Notes: generated by a model not told the origin, from the letters alone. Shown: positions 26,173 to 36,520, counted from the first letter of the stretch. The stretch is DNA of 64,000 nucleotides from an uncultured Flavobacteriales bacterium (GCA_943787535.1 CALSMU010000010.1:1-64000), one strand, 5' to 3'. Made by a program: numbers and translations.

Positions 26173-28911
26173 TTAAAAGACTATGCCCAAAACGAGGATG
26201 TCATCTATTTGTGGATTTTTACCTCTCCATTTTTCGATAATATCATTTAATGCATTACGCTGCTTTATAATAGGTAATTTGGATGTTTCTTTTAGTGTGT
26301 TATTGAAGTTATTTTTCTTGAATTTCTTAAATCGAGGTCCTCCAAACTGGTCTTGGTATCCATCTGTACTTAAATATATTGAATCGCCTGGTGATATTGA
26401 TATTGTATGTAATTCAAAGATAGGTTTGTTTTTTAACAGTGTGCCTACAGTAAATCGGCTACCAGCTATTTCGGTAAGCTTATTATTTTTTACGTGGTAA
26501 AGCGAACTGAATGCTCCTGCAAACTCTATTTTAGTATTGTTACTATTGATTTTACATATGGACATGTCCATTCCATCTTTCATGGATCCTTCAGAACTTG
26601 GTTTAAATCGTTTTACAATTTCATTATTCATGAGCTGTAATATTTCACATGGATTGGTAATGTTGTTTACATTCACAATTTGATTCAATAGATTATTTGC
26701 AACTATTGTAAGAAATGCTCCCGGAACACCGTGTCCTGTACAATCAACAACAGAAAAAATAGTGTCTCCATCTTTTGTTTTGTTAATCCAATAAAAATCC
26801 CCACTAACTATATCTCTTGGTTTATATAGAACAAAAGAGTGGGGTAAAAATTCTTTCAATAACTCCATGCTAGGCAGCATAGCTCTCTGGATACGACTAG
26901 CATAGTTGATGCTGTCCGTTATGTCTTTGTTTTTCTTTTGAATTTTTAATTCCGTTTCTTTTCTTTCTGTTATGTCAGTATCAATTGCTACAATCTTTAT
27001 TATTTTATTGTTGGAATCTAATACAGGTGTTAAGCTGGTATGCACCCAAATTCTGGATCTATCTCTTCTTAAATAACTAAGTTCATATATTACCGCTTTT
27101 TTGGTTGAAAGCAATTTGTCAAAATATTTTCTAGTAATCTCGTTATTGATTTCCCCAAAGTTACTGCCACATTCTTTAATTAGAGTTTCAAGTGTATAAC
27201 CTGTAATCTTTGTATAGGCATTATTTACCCATTCGAAATCACCTTTTTCATCCATTATTATTACGGCATTGGCCGCCTTACTTGCAACAATAGAAAGTTG
27301 TTCCATTTCTTGTCTAGCAGTTTCTAATTCTTTGAAGATAATAGCGTTATTAAAAGCGCCAGAGACATAAGAAGCCAGCGATCTTAGTAGTTCCACATGA
27401 TGTTTGGTGTATGCACTTTTCTTTAAGCTTTGAATGGAAAGTAGTCCAATTACACTGCCTTCAACGATTAAAGGAATGTAAATCAAAGATACTGGCAAAT
27501 CTCCATTTTGCGCAACTGGTTTGTCAACATAAGTTTTGTATTCTTTTAAAAAATCATGGATTATGATTTCTTTTTTATTATGGGCTACCCATGATGCAAG
27601 ACTGTCTCTTTCTGAAATTAATTCCTTTTGGTGTCCTTGTAATATTCGTTCGTTGTTTTCCATGCAAAACTCATATGCCTGAACGTTGGTTTTTTCAGAA
27701 TAGGATGTTGCCATAAAGATAGGGGCATCCATAATTTCATTTACTTTCTTATATAAATAGCTTAAAACAGATTCTAAATCCAATGAAGAAGAAATTTCGT
27801 TTCCAATTTCACTTAAGGTCTTAATACTTTCAAAAGAATTCGCATTTTCAAGAGCTATCGCAGAGAACGTACTGATATTTCTCAACATCTCTAATTGGTA
27901 AAGTTTATAGGCATTTGGTTTAGCGCTTTGGACAGAGATTACTCCAATACAATTGTCATTTACAATTAAAGGAAAGTATACAAATGATAATTGAACTTTG
28001 CCTTTTAAAGCGCCAATTTGTTTTTTTGATTTAAGGTCAGGTTTGTTATCCAAAACAATAACTTCAATTTTATTATTAAAACAGTCCGTTGCTGGTTTTT
28101 TTAAATTTAATTTGGTGGAAAAATTCGGTAAGTGATCCCCTTCCTCAATACCGTGAAAAGTTAGGCAATGTTTTTTTTCATCCAATAATCCGATTGTAAA
28201 GGTATTTGCATCCATTATTTTGTTAATCTGATCATAGGTTTCATCAATTATTTCTTCTACAGAAAGGCAGGAAGTTATTTTTTGCCCTATTTCATTTAGT
28301 AATTTCACATCCTGGTATGTCTTTTCAACTTCTTTTGTTCTTTCCTTTACTTCCTTTTCAAGATTTTCATAATTTCGAGCATTTTCGATTGCAATTCCGA
28401 TGTAATTTCCAATGTTTTTTAGAAGGTCTAAGTTGTATTGATTATAGCTGTTTTTCTCAAAACTTTGAACACTAATGACACCGAGTATTTTCTTTTTTGA
28501 ATATAAAGGGATATAAATAAGAGCATTTGTTACTTTGCCTTTATCTGTTAGTGTTACGGGAGCTTGTCCCGTATATTTTTCGGTTTCAGAGGCAATGTCA
28601 TTCATTAAGATTTCTTGCTCTTTGGTATAGCAAACAACAGGCATTTTAAATGTCTCGTCTAGAGTAGCCCAATGAAATTCTAACATTTTCCCCATTTCCA
28701 TAGTTCCAGGAAATTCCAGTCTGTTGCTTTCGGAATTGAAAACACCTAAATTCATACAGGTAGCATCCATTACTTTATTAACTTCCTCATAAACAGTAGA
28801 GATAATTTCATTGATACTTAAACAAGCAATTATTTTTTGTCCTATACTGCTTAAAATTTTTGCATCATTATGAATTTTCGAGGAGGGTAATATGGTATTT
28901 TCTTTTTTCAA
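26173..28911 (-). CDS. GAF-GAF-GAF-PAS-SpoIIE sensor phosphatase
   Basis: 912 residues. Three GAF domains (about 15-180, 205-355 and 360-525) joined by short coiled helices, one PAS/PAC (about 540-655, ANAVIIMDEKGDFEWVNNAY), then a SpoIIE/RsbU-type PP2C phosphatase (about 690-912) with SGDFYWINK, VVDCTGHGVPGAFLT, LSTDGYQDQFGG and PQIDDILVLGI, which carry the metal-binding aspartates. No signal peptide or membrane helix, so it is cytosolic. Members switch anti-sigma-factor antagonists in partner-switching cascades; no partner is adjacent. Ligands of the GAF and PAS domains are unknown. Confidence 0.9.
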   Translation of the reverse strand: MKKENTILPSSKIHNDAKILSSIGQKIIACLSINEIISTVYEEVNKVMDATCMNLGVFNSESNRLEFPGTMEMGKMLEFHWATLDETFKMPVVCYTKEQEILMNDIASETEKYTGQAPVTLTDKGKVTNALIYIPLYSKKKILGVISVQSFEKNSYNQYNLDLLKNIGNYIGIAIENARNYENLEKEVKERTKEVEKTYQDVKLLNEIGQKITSCLSVEEIIDETYDQINKIMDANTFTIGLLDEKKHCLTFHGIEEGDHLPNFSTKLNLKKPATDCFNNKIEVIVLDNKPDLKSKKQIGALKGKVQLSFVYFPLIVNDNCIGVISVQSAKPNAYKLYQLEMLRNISTFSAIALENANSFESIKTLSEIGNEISSSLDLESVLSYLYKKVNEIMDAPIFMATSYSEKTNVQAYEFCMENNERILQGHQKELISERDSLASWVAHNKKEIIIHDFLKEYKTYVDKPVAQNGDLPVSLIYIPLIVEGSVIGLLSIQSLKKSAYTKHHVELLRSLASYVSGAFNNAIIFKELETARQEMEQLSIVASKAANAVIIMDEKGDFEWVNNAYTKITGYTLETLIKECGSNFGEINNEITRKYFDKLLSTKKAVIYELSYLRRDRSRIWVHTSLTPVLDSNNKIIKIVAIDTDITERKETELKIQKKNKDITDSINYASRIQRAMLPSMELLKEFLPHSFVLYKPRDIVSGDFYWINKTKDGDTIFSVVDCTGHGVPGAFLTIVANNLLNQIVNVNNITNPCEILQLMNNEIVKRFKPSSEGSMKDGMDMSICKINSNNTKIEFAGAFSSLYHVKNNKLTEIAGSRFTVGTLLKNKPIFELHTISISPGDSIYLSTDGYQDQFGGPRFKKFKKNNFNNTLKETSKLPIIKQRNALNDIIEKWRGKNPQIDDILVLGIVF

Positions 28912-29092
28912 GTATAAATTACTTAATTTCTTTAGTACAAATTAGTAAAAAAATAGATATATCAATCATAATTTTGATGAATGGAAGAACCAAAGATCTT
29001 TTATGTATTTAATAATCTTAACCTAGGCATTCATATATTCTTGTCGTTTTGTCAAATATTACCTTATTTTTGTGCTACAAAAAAAAAGAGAT

Positions 29093-29656
29093 ATGGCATC
29101 TTCAGGAGATATAAAAAACGGATTATGTATGATGCATAAAGGAAAACCCGTTTCTGTAATAGAATTTCAACATGTGAAACCGGGCAAAGGTCCCGCATTT
29201 GTTAGGACGAAATTGAAAAATATTGAAACAGGTCGAGTGGTAGACCATACCTTTCCATCTGGGCATAAAATTGATGTGATAAGGGTCGAAAATAGAACCT
29301 ATCAATATTTATATAAAGAAGAAGACGGGTATCATGTTATGAATACTTCAACGTACGAGCAAACTTTTATTGCAAAACATTTAGTTGCTAATCCGGAATT
29401 CTTAGTGGAAGGGTCAAATGTTCAAATCGTTTTTAATGCGGATGAAGAAACTCCTTTAATTGTTAATTTACCTTTATATATTGAAGCAGAAGTTACTTAC
29501 ACAGAACCAGGAGTTAAAGGAGATACTGCAACAAATACAATGAAACCTGCTACTATTGATACAGGAGCAGAAATACGTGTCCCGCTATTTATCAATATTG
29601 GAGATAAAATTAAGGTGGATACAGAAAAAGGGATGTACGCTGAGAGACTAAAATAA
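29093..29656 (+). CDS. efp: Translation elongation factor P
   Basis: 187 residues from ATG 29093 (MASSGDIKNGLCM); an upstream TTG at 29072 would add seven residues and overlaps a TATTTTTG -7-like element at 29065-29072. The beta3-beta4 loop is HVKPGKGPAFVRTKL, with the lysine that binds near the peptidyl-transfer centre in PGKGPAF. It relieves stalling at proline runs. The VOC gene follows eight bases later. Confidence 0.96.
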   Translation: MASSGDIKNGLCMMHKGKPVSVIEFQHVKPGKGPAFVRTKLKNIETGRVVDHTFPSGHKIDVIRVENRTYQYLYKEEDGYHVMNTSTYEQTFIAKHLVANPEFLVEGSNVQIVFNADEETPLIVNLPLYIEAEVTYTEPGVKGDTATNTMKPATIDTGAEIRVPLFINIGDKIKVDTEKGMYAERLK

Positions 29657-29664
29657 ATTTAACT

Positions 29665-30723
29665 ATGTATACAGTTCAGGGAATTCAGCATTTAGGGGTT
29701 GGTGTGCCACAGCATGCAGATGCATGGGCCTGGTATAGAAAGTTTTTTGGAATGGATATTCCATTTTTTAATGATGAAGCTGGGGCCCCATTGATGGATA
29801 TCTACACCGAAAACAAAACAATTACTAAAAGAGCTGCAATGATTCTCAACCTCCAAGGAGGTTGTGCTATGGAGGTAGTTTGTCCCACTACATTTCAAGC
29901 CACTCATGCGGAAAAGGCTTTTCAAATAGGTGATTTAGGAATCTATACGGGATTTATTAAATCACTTGACGTAAAAAAAGCTTATGCTTTTTTTAAAGAA
30001 AATAATGCAGAGTTAGTTTCCGGTCTGCTAAAAATGCCAAATGGTTGGGATACTTTTTATGTAAAAGATATTCAGGGACAGTATTTTCAAGTAATTCCTA
30101 CAAAGCACTCTTTTACAAATGCCGGAAGGGTTACCAATGGAATAGCTGGGTGTAGTATCGGCGTTTCTGATATTGCTGCTGCTATGAAACTGTATTCTAG
30201 TGTTTTGGGGTATGATAAGGTGGTTTATGATACTTCTGAAGTTTTTGCGGATTGGTCAAAATTACCGGGAGGAGATGGAAAGTTTAGAAGAATACTTTTA
30301 ACGCAATCTAATCCATCTGGTGGAGGTTTTACAAAATTATCAGGAGAAACTTATATCGAGTTAGTTCAAGATTTATCAGAAAGGAAACCCCTAAAGATTT
30401 ACGAAGGTAGACTTTGGGGAGATATAGGTTTTGTTCACTTAGGCTTTGACGTAAGGGGGATGAAAGAATTGGGTGAAGAGTTAGATAAAGTTGGTTTTGG
30501 TTTTACATGCGACACCAAAAATGTTTTAAGCATGGGAGATTCAACAAAAGTGCATTGTACCTATATTGAAGATCCTGATGGTACCCTGATTGAATTGATT
30601 GAAGTATACAAAATTCCGATTATTGAAAAGCTAGGAATAAATTTGAATGTAGAAAAAAGACATCCCTCTAAGCCCTTGCCTAATATAATGCTTAAAGCAT
30701 TGAAATTTAGTAGGGTAAAGTAG
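29665..30723 (+). CDS. Tandem VOC (glyoxalase/dioxygenase fold) protein
   Basis: 352 residues with two vicinal-oxygen-chelate repeats. The first begins GIQHLGVGVPQHADAWAWYR; the second begins GCSIGVSDIAAAMKLY and ends GTLIELIEVYKIP. Metal-ligand positions are partly visible (His in QHLGV, Glu in TLIELIE). Relatives include extradiol dioxygenases and glyoxalases; the reaction here is unknown. It follows efp by eight bases and could be co-transcribed. Confidence 0.75.
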   Translation: MYTVQGIQHLGVGVPQHADAWAWYRKFFGMDIPFFNDEAGAPLMDIYTENKTITKRAAMILNLQGGCAMEVVCPTTFQATHAEKAFQIGDLGIYTGFIKSLDVKKAYAFFKENNAELVSGLLKMPNGWDTFYVKDIQGQYFQVIPTKHSFTNAGRVTNGIAGCSIGVSDIAAAMKLYSSVLGYDKVVYDTSEVFADWSKLPGGDGKFRRILLTQSNPSGGGFTKLSGETYIELVQDLSERKPLKIYEGRLWGDIGFVHLGFDVRGMKELGEELDKVGFGFTCDTKNVLSMGDSTKVHCTYIEDPDGTLIELIEVYKIPIIEKLGINLNVEKRHPSKPLPNIMLKALKFSRVK

Positions 30724-30796
30724 TGAGCTTAGGTATTGCATTAACATAAATGAAATTTTTTTAAGGTTTAATTAGGAAAAAGGATTTGAAGTACGT

Positions 30797-30804
30797 TAAC
30801 TTTG
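30797..30804 (+). promoter_or_regulatory. -7 element of the trp operon promoter
   Basis: TAACTTTG matches TAnnTTTG and ends nine bases before the trpL start codon, so the transcript would start almost at the ATG. I see no clear TTG at the proper -33 distance. Confidence 0.5.
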
Positions 30805-30812
30805 CGGGTATA

Positions 30813-30872
30813 ATGAAAAACTTGAAATTAAATAACTATTGGTGGTGGTCTACAAAACACAATGTGTCGTAG
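30813..30872 (+). CDS. trpL: trp operon leader peptide
   Basis: A 19-residue open frame, MKNLKLNNYWWWSTKHNVS, with three consecutive Trp codons (30840-30848) and a TAG at 30870. It lies between the promoter and a strong terminator ahead of trpE. This is the layout of a ribosome-stalling attenuator: with scarce Trp the ribosome pauses at TGG TGG TGG and alters the leader RNA fold. Bacteroidota trp operons are known to have a conserved leader RNA (Bacteroid-trp), which this seems to be. It is too short for ordinary gene calling. Confidence 0.85.
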   Translation: MKNLKLNNYWWWSTKHNVS

Positions 30873-30939
30873 ATGGGCTAATACTATTAATTATATCAAA
30901 TATTTAAAAAGGCTTGTCGCAATCGACAAGCCTTTTTTT
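30849..30939 (+). promoter_or_regulatory. trp attenuator: pause hairpin and terminator
   Basis: A first hairpin pairs TCTAC (30849-30853) with GTAGA (30869-30873) and ACAC (30857-30860) with GTGT (30864-30867), overlapping the end of trpL. The terminator follows: GGCTTGTCG (30911-30919), loop CAAT, CGACAAGCC (30924-30932) and seven T, with A5 before the stem. An antiterminator pairing is not obvious by eye. trpE starts at 30965, 25 bases after the T run. Confidence 0.85.
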
Positions 30940-30964
30940 GTGTTCGAAAATTTGAAAATGGAAA

Positions 30965-32344
30965 ATGAAACTAATAACAATACAAAATACAATTATAGCT
31001 GATACACTAACTCCGGTTAGTATATACTTAAAGCTTCGGGATTTATACCCGAATGCCATTCTGCTCGAGAGTAATTTGAATGAAAAGCGAGAAAAGTCGC
31101 ACTCTTTTATTTGTCTTAGTCCAATTTCGACTTTTACGGCAACAGATAATGAGGTTGCAATAACAGACAATGGAGCTAAAATAATTGTAAGCAAGGATGT
31201 TCAAAAGGCGCCTTTTTTATTCTCTGAATATATGAAGTCTTTCGAAATTGTAGGAGATTCTTTTCAAGCGGTTTTTGGGCATACCAACTATAATGCGATT
31301 TCGGTTTTTGAAACACTGGATTTGAGCGAAAAACCATTAGACGTTTCAATTCCATTGATGAGTTACTCTTTTTATCGACACGTCATTGCAATTGATCATT
31401 TCACCAATGAATTAACATTTACAGAGTTTGCGGAAGAGGATCAACAACTTGAACAAGAACAACTAATAGAGCGCGTTCAGTCCTTGCGGTTCAGTCCTTA
31501 CTCTTTTTCCACAGTAGAAGATGAGACTTGTTTTACGACTCCAGAAAAATTTCTTTCTCAAATAGCAAAGGGGAAGGAACATTGTCAATTAGGTGATGTT
31601 TTTCAATTGGTGTTATCCAGGAGGTTTAAACAAAAATTCAAAGGAGATGACTTTCAGGTTTATAGAGCTCTAAGGTCTATCAACCCATCTCCATATTTGT
31701 ACTACTTTGATATGGGTAATTATAAAATATTCGGGTCTTCTCCTGAAGCGCAAATTAAGATAGATAAGGGAGTAGCTTTAATAAATCCGATTGCAGGAAC
31801 CTATAAACGAACGGGTAATTTGGAGCAAGATTTGGCCTCCGCTGAAGAGTTAAAGGCAGACGAGAAAGAAAACGCAGAGCATATAATGCTAGTTGATTTG
31901 GCTCGAAATGATTTGGGAAGAGTAGGTGGAAATGTTGCGGTAAAAGCTTTTAAAGAAATTCAGTTTTTTAGCCATGTCATTCATATGGTATCCGAAGTAG
32001 AAGCAACATTACCTTTTGATTACAATCCATTGGAGGTTTTTGGTAAAACCTTTCCAGCAGGAACTTTGTCGGGTGCACCAAAATATAAGGCTATGCAGTT
32101 AATAGATAAATACGAGCCTGTTTCTCGAAATTATTATGGAGGCGGGATTGGCTTCATAGAATTGAACGGAAATTTAAACCATGCAATAATGATTCGTTCC
32201 TTTTTGTGTCAAAATAACGAGTTACATTACCAAGCAGGAGCTGGAGTGGTGGTTAATTCGGTTCCAGAATCAGAATTAAAAGAAGTAGATAACAAAATAG
32301 GGGCATTGAGAATGGCCATTAAAAAAGCGGAGGACATTAGATGA
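30965..32344 (+). CDS. trpE: Anthranilate synthase component I
   Basis: 459 residues; makes anthranilate from chorismate with ammonia from TrpG. The N-terminal AILLESN holds the LLES element that binds feedback Trp; the catalytic part has FGSSPEAQIKI, NPIAGTYKRTG, LSGAPKYKAMQL and YYGGGIGF. First structural gene of the operon, controlled by the attenuator directly upstream. Its TGA overlaps the trpG ATG (ATGA), linking the two subunits in translation. Confidence 0.97.
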   Translation: MKLITIQNTIIADTLTPVSIYLKLRDLYPNAILLESNLNEKREKSHSFICLSPISTFTATDNEVAITDNGAKIIVSKDVQKAPFLFSEYMKSFEIVGDSFQAVFGHTNYNAISVFETLDLSEKPLDVSIPLMSYSFYRHVIAIDHFTNELTFTEFAEEDQQLEQEQLIERVQSLRFSPYSFSTVEDETCFTTPEKFLSQIAKGKEHCQLGDVFQLVLSRRFKQKFKGDDFQVYRALRSINPSPYLYYFDMGNYKIFGSSPEAQIKIDKGVALINPIAGTYKRTGNLEQDLASAEELKADEKENAEHIMLVDLARNDLGRVGGNVAVKAFKEIQFFSHVIHMVSEVEATLPFDYNPLEVFGKTFPAGTLSGAPKYKAMQLIDKYEPVSRNYYGGGIGFIELNGNLNHAIMIRSFLCQNNELHYQAGAGVVVNSVPESELKEVDNKIGALRMAIKKAEDIR

Positions 32345-32907
32345 AAATATTAGTAATAGATAATTACGATTCGTTCACGTACAATTTAGTGCAGTATCTA
32401 AAAGACTTGTCTGCGGGTGAAGTAGAGGTAAGACGTAATGATGAAATTGAATTAGAGGTAATTACGGCATTTGATAAAATTCTAATTTCTCCAGGGCCAG
32501 GATTACCAGAAAATGCAGGTATAATAAAAGCTGTGATTAAAAAATACGGCAGCTCGAAACCTATTTTAGGGGTTTGTCTAGGAATGCAAGCAATTGCAGA
32601 AGTATATGGAGGTGATCTTATTAATTTGGATGAAGTTTATCATGGGGTTGCTAGTTCTATGCGTATTGAGATACAGGACGGTCTTTTTAATAATATATCT
32701 AACCCTACTAAAGTTGGAAGATATCACTCTTGGGTAATGAAAGATGAAAATGTGGATGATTTAGAAGTTATAGCTAGGTCAAAAGACAATTGCATTATGG
32801 CTATTCGGCATAAAGAGTATCCTGTAAAAGGAGTGCAATTTCACCCAGAATCAGTTCTGACTCCTGAAGGGAAAAAGATGATTGAAAACTGGTTAAATGA
32901 AAAGTGA
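32341..32907 (+). CDS. trpG: Anthranilate synthase component II (glutamine amidotransferase)
   Basis: 188 residues, class I amidotransferase. The nucleophile lies in GVCLGMQAI, and the His/Glu pair in VQFHPESVLTPEG; NYDSFTYNLVQYL is the usual N-terminus. It feeds ammonia to TrpE. The short form is not fused to trpD. Its end overlaps the trpD start by 11 bases. Confidence 0.97.
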   Translation: MKILVIDNYDSFTYNLVQYLKDLSAGEVEVRRNDEIELEVITAFDKILISPGPGLPENAGIIKAVIKKYGSSKPILGVCLGMQAIAEVYGGDLINLDEVYHGVASSMRIEIQDGLFNNISNPTKVGRYHSWVMKDENVDDLEVIARSKDNCIMAIRHKEYPVKGVQFHPESVLTPEGKKMIENWLNEK

Positions 32908-33895
32908 AATGAAAAACATTTTAGAAAAAATATACAATCAGATACCGCTTTCTTATCAAGAAGCATTTAATGTATTGGTAGAGATGGGAAATGGAGGAAT
33001 TTCTGAAATTGAAATGACGGCGTTTATCTCGGCTTTTAATATGAAAGAGATAACGCTTGATGAGTTGAAGGGTTTTAGAGATGCTTTATTGAGCCTGTGT
33101 TCTAAAGTAAAAATCGACGCGTCAAATGCAATTGATATGTGCGGAACTGGCGGTGATGGAAAGAATACGTTTAATGTTTCTACTATTTCATCTTTTGTTG
33201 TTGCCGGTGCTGGTTATCGTGTTGTAAAGCATGGTAATTATGGTGTTTCTTCGCTTTGCGGCTCATCCAATGTTTTGGAAGAATTAGGATTTAAATTTAC
33301 TATAGAGTCAGATGACCTAAATTCGAAACTAGATAAAGCAGGAATCTGTTTTTTACATGCTCCATTATTTCATTCTGCAATGAAACATGTTGCGCCAATA
33401 CGAAAACAATTGGGAGTTAAAACATTCTTTAACTTATTAGGTCCTTTGGTAAATCCCGCTCAACCTTCTCATCAATTAGTTGGAGTGTATAATTTAAAAA
33501 TTGCCAGAAAATATAAGTATTTGCTGGAGGAAGAGCAGAAGCAGTTTGCTGTTTTACACAATATAGACGGTTATGATGAAGCAACACTGACTGCGCCATT
33601 AAGAGTGTTAGGAACAAACAAAGAATTACAATTGTATCCATCTGATTTTAATGCGGAAGTTTTGCGCCCTGAAGAATTGTTTGGGGGTAATTCCATTCAA
33701 GCAGCCGCATCTCTATTTACGAGAATATTAAGTGGAGAAGGTACAGATGCGCAAACCAATGTGGTTGTAGCAAACGCAGCACTAGCAATTCAGTGTTTTG
33801 AACCAACAATGAGTTTAGAATCTGCAATGGAAAAAGCAAGAGAGTCAATCGTTTCTCAAAAGGCGATTAACAAATTGAAATTAGTATTGAATTAA
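32897..33895 (+). CDS. trpD: Anthranilate phosphoribosyltransferase
   Basis: 332 residues; transfers phosphoribose from PRPP to anthranilate. The PRPP loop is MCGTGGDGKNTFNVST and the anthranilate site includes KHGNYGVSS. ATG 32897 overlaps trpG; an ATG four codons downstream is an alternative start. Confidence 0.97.
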   Translation: MKSEMKNILEKIYNQIPLSYQEAFNVLVEMGNGGISEIEMTAFISAFNMKEITLDELKGFRDALLSLCSKVKIDASNAIDMCGTGGDGKNTFNVSTISSFVVAGAGYRVVKHGNYGVSSLCGSSNVLEELGFKFTIESDDLNSKLDKAGICFLHAPLFHSAMKHVAPIRKQLGVKTFFNLLGPLVNPAQPSHQLVGVYNLKIARKYKYLLEEEQKQFAVLHNIDGYDEATLTAPLRVLGTNKELQLYPSDFNAEVLRPEELFGGNSIQAAASLFTRILSGEGTDAQTNVVVANAALAIQCFEPTMSLESAMEKARESIVSQKAINKLKLVLN

Positions 33896-33913
33896 TACGT
33901 AACGAATTATAGT

Positions 33914-34717
33914 ATGAATATATTAGATAAAATAGTAGCACAAAAAAGAATCGAAGTAGGTGAACGAAAATCATTGATTCCAATAGCTCTTCTTGAAAAG
34001 AGTATCTATTTCAACTCTCCCACAATTAGCTTAAAAAGCTATTTGCTACGTGAAGATAAATCAGGGATAATTGCTGAATTCAAACGAAAGTCACCTAGCA
34101 AAGGGAATATAAATCAGTATGCAAAAGTGGATGAGGTAACATTGGGTTACATGCAATCAGGCGCTTCTGCTTTATCGGTTTTGACAGATGAACAGTTTTT
34201 TGGTGGTTCCGATGATGATTTAAAAAAAGCAAGGAAGTTGAACTATTGTCCAATTTTGAGAAAAGATTTTATAATTGACGAATACCAAATAATAGAAGCT
34301 CGTTCGATTGGGGCTGATGCAATATTGTTAATTGCAAGTGTGTTGTCAAAAGAAGAAATTGTTCGATTTTCGAATTTGGCAAAAAAGCTTTCTTTAGAGG
34401 TGCTTTTAGAAGTTCACAATGAAAAGGAATTGGAGAAAATACCAAATGAAGAGATGTTAATTGGTGTCAATAATAGAAACCTTGAAACGTTTGAAGTCTC
34501 TCTTCATAATTCGTTTGACCTTTTTCCTAAACTACCGAATTCAGTTGTTAAAGTTGCTGAAAGTGGTATTAAGACTCCGGAGGATATTGCATTGTTAAAA
34601 AGCGTTGGATACAATGGCTTTCTGATTGGTGAGCAATTTATGAAAACTCCAAACCCTTCTAAAGCGTGTCGAACATTTATTGACGCGATTCTAGAGCAAG
34701 AAAAAAAGGAAGCATGA
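33914..34717 (+). CDS. trpC: Indole-3-glycerol phosphate synthase
   Basis: 267 residues, TIM barrel. EFKRKSPSKGNIN holds the catalytic lysine, and LIGVNNRNLETFEV and VAESGIKTPEDI are family motifs. It starts 18 bases after trpD and overlaps trpF in an ATGA. In many bacteria trpC and trpF are fused; here they are separate. Confidence 0.97.
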   Translation: MNILDKIVAQKRIEVGERKSLIPIALLEKSIYFNSPTISLKSYLLREDKSGIIAEFKRKSPSKGNINQYAKVDEVTLGYMQSGASALSVLTDEQFFGGSDDDLKKARKLNYCPILRKDFIIDEYQIIEARSIGADAILLIASVLSKEEIVRFSNLAKKLSLEVLLEVHNEKELEKIPNEEMLIGVNNRNLETFEVSLHNSFDLFPKLPNSVVKVAESGIKTPEDIALLKSVGYNGFLIGEQFMKTPNPSKACRTFIDAILEQEKKEA

Positions 34718-35349
34718 AAGTAAAAGTCTGTGGATTAAATGATGTTGCTAATATCAAAGAAGTAGTACAACTTCAACCTAATTTTATTGGCTTCATTTTT
34801 TATGGCAAATCTCCGCGTAATTGCACTATGGATGGTAATGCTGTCAGAGATCTGAAGTTGGGAACGACTAAAAAAGTTGGAGTGTTTGTCAGCGAACCAA
34901 AAGATAAGCTGCTGCGAACAGTAAATGACTTTGGATTGGATTATGTCCAATTGCATGGAGGTGAATCAGTAGCGTATTGTAAAGACTTAATTGCTGCAGG
35001 ATTAAAACTAATAAAGGTGTTTTCAGTTGGTGATTCTTTCGATATGAATGACACGAATGCATTCCAATGCTGTGATTATTTATTGTTCGATACCAAAGGA
35101 AAAAAACTTGGAGGAAATGGAGTACAATTTAATTGGGATATTCTCAATAATTACACAGGGACTGTTCCTTTTATTTTAAGTGGAGGTTTAGAGTTAAAGC
35201 ACTTGAGCTCCTTAAAAGAAATTAGTCAAAGTTATCCGCTATTGTCAGGGTTGGACATCAACAGCAAGTTTGAAATTAAACCAGGACTTAAGAGCATTGA
35301 CTTGGTTGGAGAATTTATAAATGGAATTAATATGAATAAGCATGTATAA
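34714..35349 (+). CDS. trpF: Phosphoribosylanthranilate isomerase
   Basis: 211 residues, TIM barrel. KVKVCGLND at the N-terminus carries the catalytic Cys, YVQLHGGES and FILSGGLE are the phosphate-site motifs. Its stop lies within the trpB start region (8-base overlap). Confidence 0.95.
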   Translation: MKVKVCGLNDVANIKEVVQLQPNFIGFIFYGKSPRNCTMDGNAVRDLKLGTTKKVGVFVSEPKDKLLRTVNDFGLDYVQLHGGESVAYCKDLIAAGLKLIKVFSVGDSFDMNDTNAFQCCDYLLFDTKGKKLGGNGVQFNWDILNNYTGTVPFILSGGLELKHLSSLKEISQSYPLLSGLDINSKFEIKPGLKSIDLVGEFINGINMNKHV

Positions 35350-36520
35350 CGCAAATGAAAAAGGGTTTTACGGAAAGTTTGGAGGCGCATATATTCCCGA
35401 ATTATTACACAATAATGTGGAGGAACTTAGATTGGCGTATCTTGATATTTTAGATTCTGAAGAATTTAAAACAGACTTTGATACCTTACTAAAAGATTAC
35501 GTAGGTCGCCCAACACCATTGTATTTAGCGCAAAACCTTTCAGAACATTATCAGGCAAATATTTTCCTTAAACGGGAAGATTTGAATCATACAGGAGCGC
35601 ATAAAATAAACAATACAATTGGACAGATACTGGTAGCTAAGAAGTTGGGTAAAAAAAGAATTATTGCTGAAACCGGGGCGGGTCAACATGGCGTTGCTAC
35701 CGCAACAGTTTGTGCATTAATGGGGCTAGAATGCATTGTTTATATGGGAGAGATTGATATTCAACGTCAAGCTCCAAATGTTGCGCGAATGAAAATGTTA
35801 GGTGCAGCAGTTATTCCAGCGACTTCAGGAAGTAAAACCTTAAAAGACGCTACGAATGAAGCAATCAGAGACTGGATTAATCATCCACATGACACACATT
35901 ATATCATTGGTTCTGTTGTAGGCCCACATCCATATCCAGACATGGTAGCGCGATTGCAGTCAGTAATTAGTCAAGAAATACGCGTACAATTAAAACAAAA
36001 AACAGGTTCTGAAGTGCCAACTGCAATTATAGCTTGTGTTGGAGGTGGAAGTAATGCGGCCGGAGCATTTTATCATTTTTTAGCTGATGAAAATGTACGA
36101 TTAATCGCTTGCGAAGCTTCTGGTATGGGTATCGATAGTGGGCAAACTGCTGCAACCTCTTTTGTTGGTTCAGAGGGAGTGTTGCACGGAAGTAAATCGT
36201 TATTAATGCAAACCAAAGATGGGCAAGTGGTAGAGCCTTATTCTATTTCTGCTGGGTTAGATTATCCTGGAATTGGACCAATGCATGCAAATTTATTTGA
36301 AACGAAACGCGCTTCTTTCATGGCTATCTCAGATAAAGAAGCATTGGACGCAGCGTTGGAATTGACAAGATTAGAAGGAATTATTCCAGCATTAGAATCT
36401 GCTCATGCACTAGCATCCTTAAAACAATTGGAATTTAAAAAGGAAGATGTTGTAGTTATTAATCTATCGGGAAGAGGAGATAAAGATTTGTCTACTTACA
36501 TGAAACACTTTGAATTATGA
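35342..36520 (+). CDS. trpB: Tryptophan synthase beta chain
   Basis: 392 residues, PLP enzyme that condenses indole with serine. The PLP lysine is in [14 protein letters not shown], the phosphate loop in [13 protein letters not shown], and [15 protein letters not shown] holds the catalytic Glu. Standard TrpB1 type. It overlaps trpA in an ATGA. Confidence 0.98.
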   Translation: MYNANEKGFYGKFGGAYIPELLHNNVEELRLAYLDILDSEEFKTDFDTLLKDYVGRPTPLYLAQNLSEHYQANIFLKREDLNHTGAHKINNTIGQILVAKKLGKKRIIAETGAGQHGVATATVCALMGLECIVYMGEIDIQRQAPNVARMKMLGAAVIPATSGSKTLKDATNEAIRDWINHPHDTHYIIGSVVGPHPYPDMVARLQSVISQEIRVQLKQKTGSEVPTAIIACVGGGSNAAGAFYHFLADENVRLIACEASGMGIDSGQTAATSFVGSEGVLHGSKSLLMQTKDGQVVEPYSISAGLDYPGIGPMHANLFETKRASFMAISDKEALDAALELTRLEGIIPALESAHALASLKQLEFKKEDVVVINLSGRGDKDLSTYMKHFEL

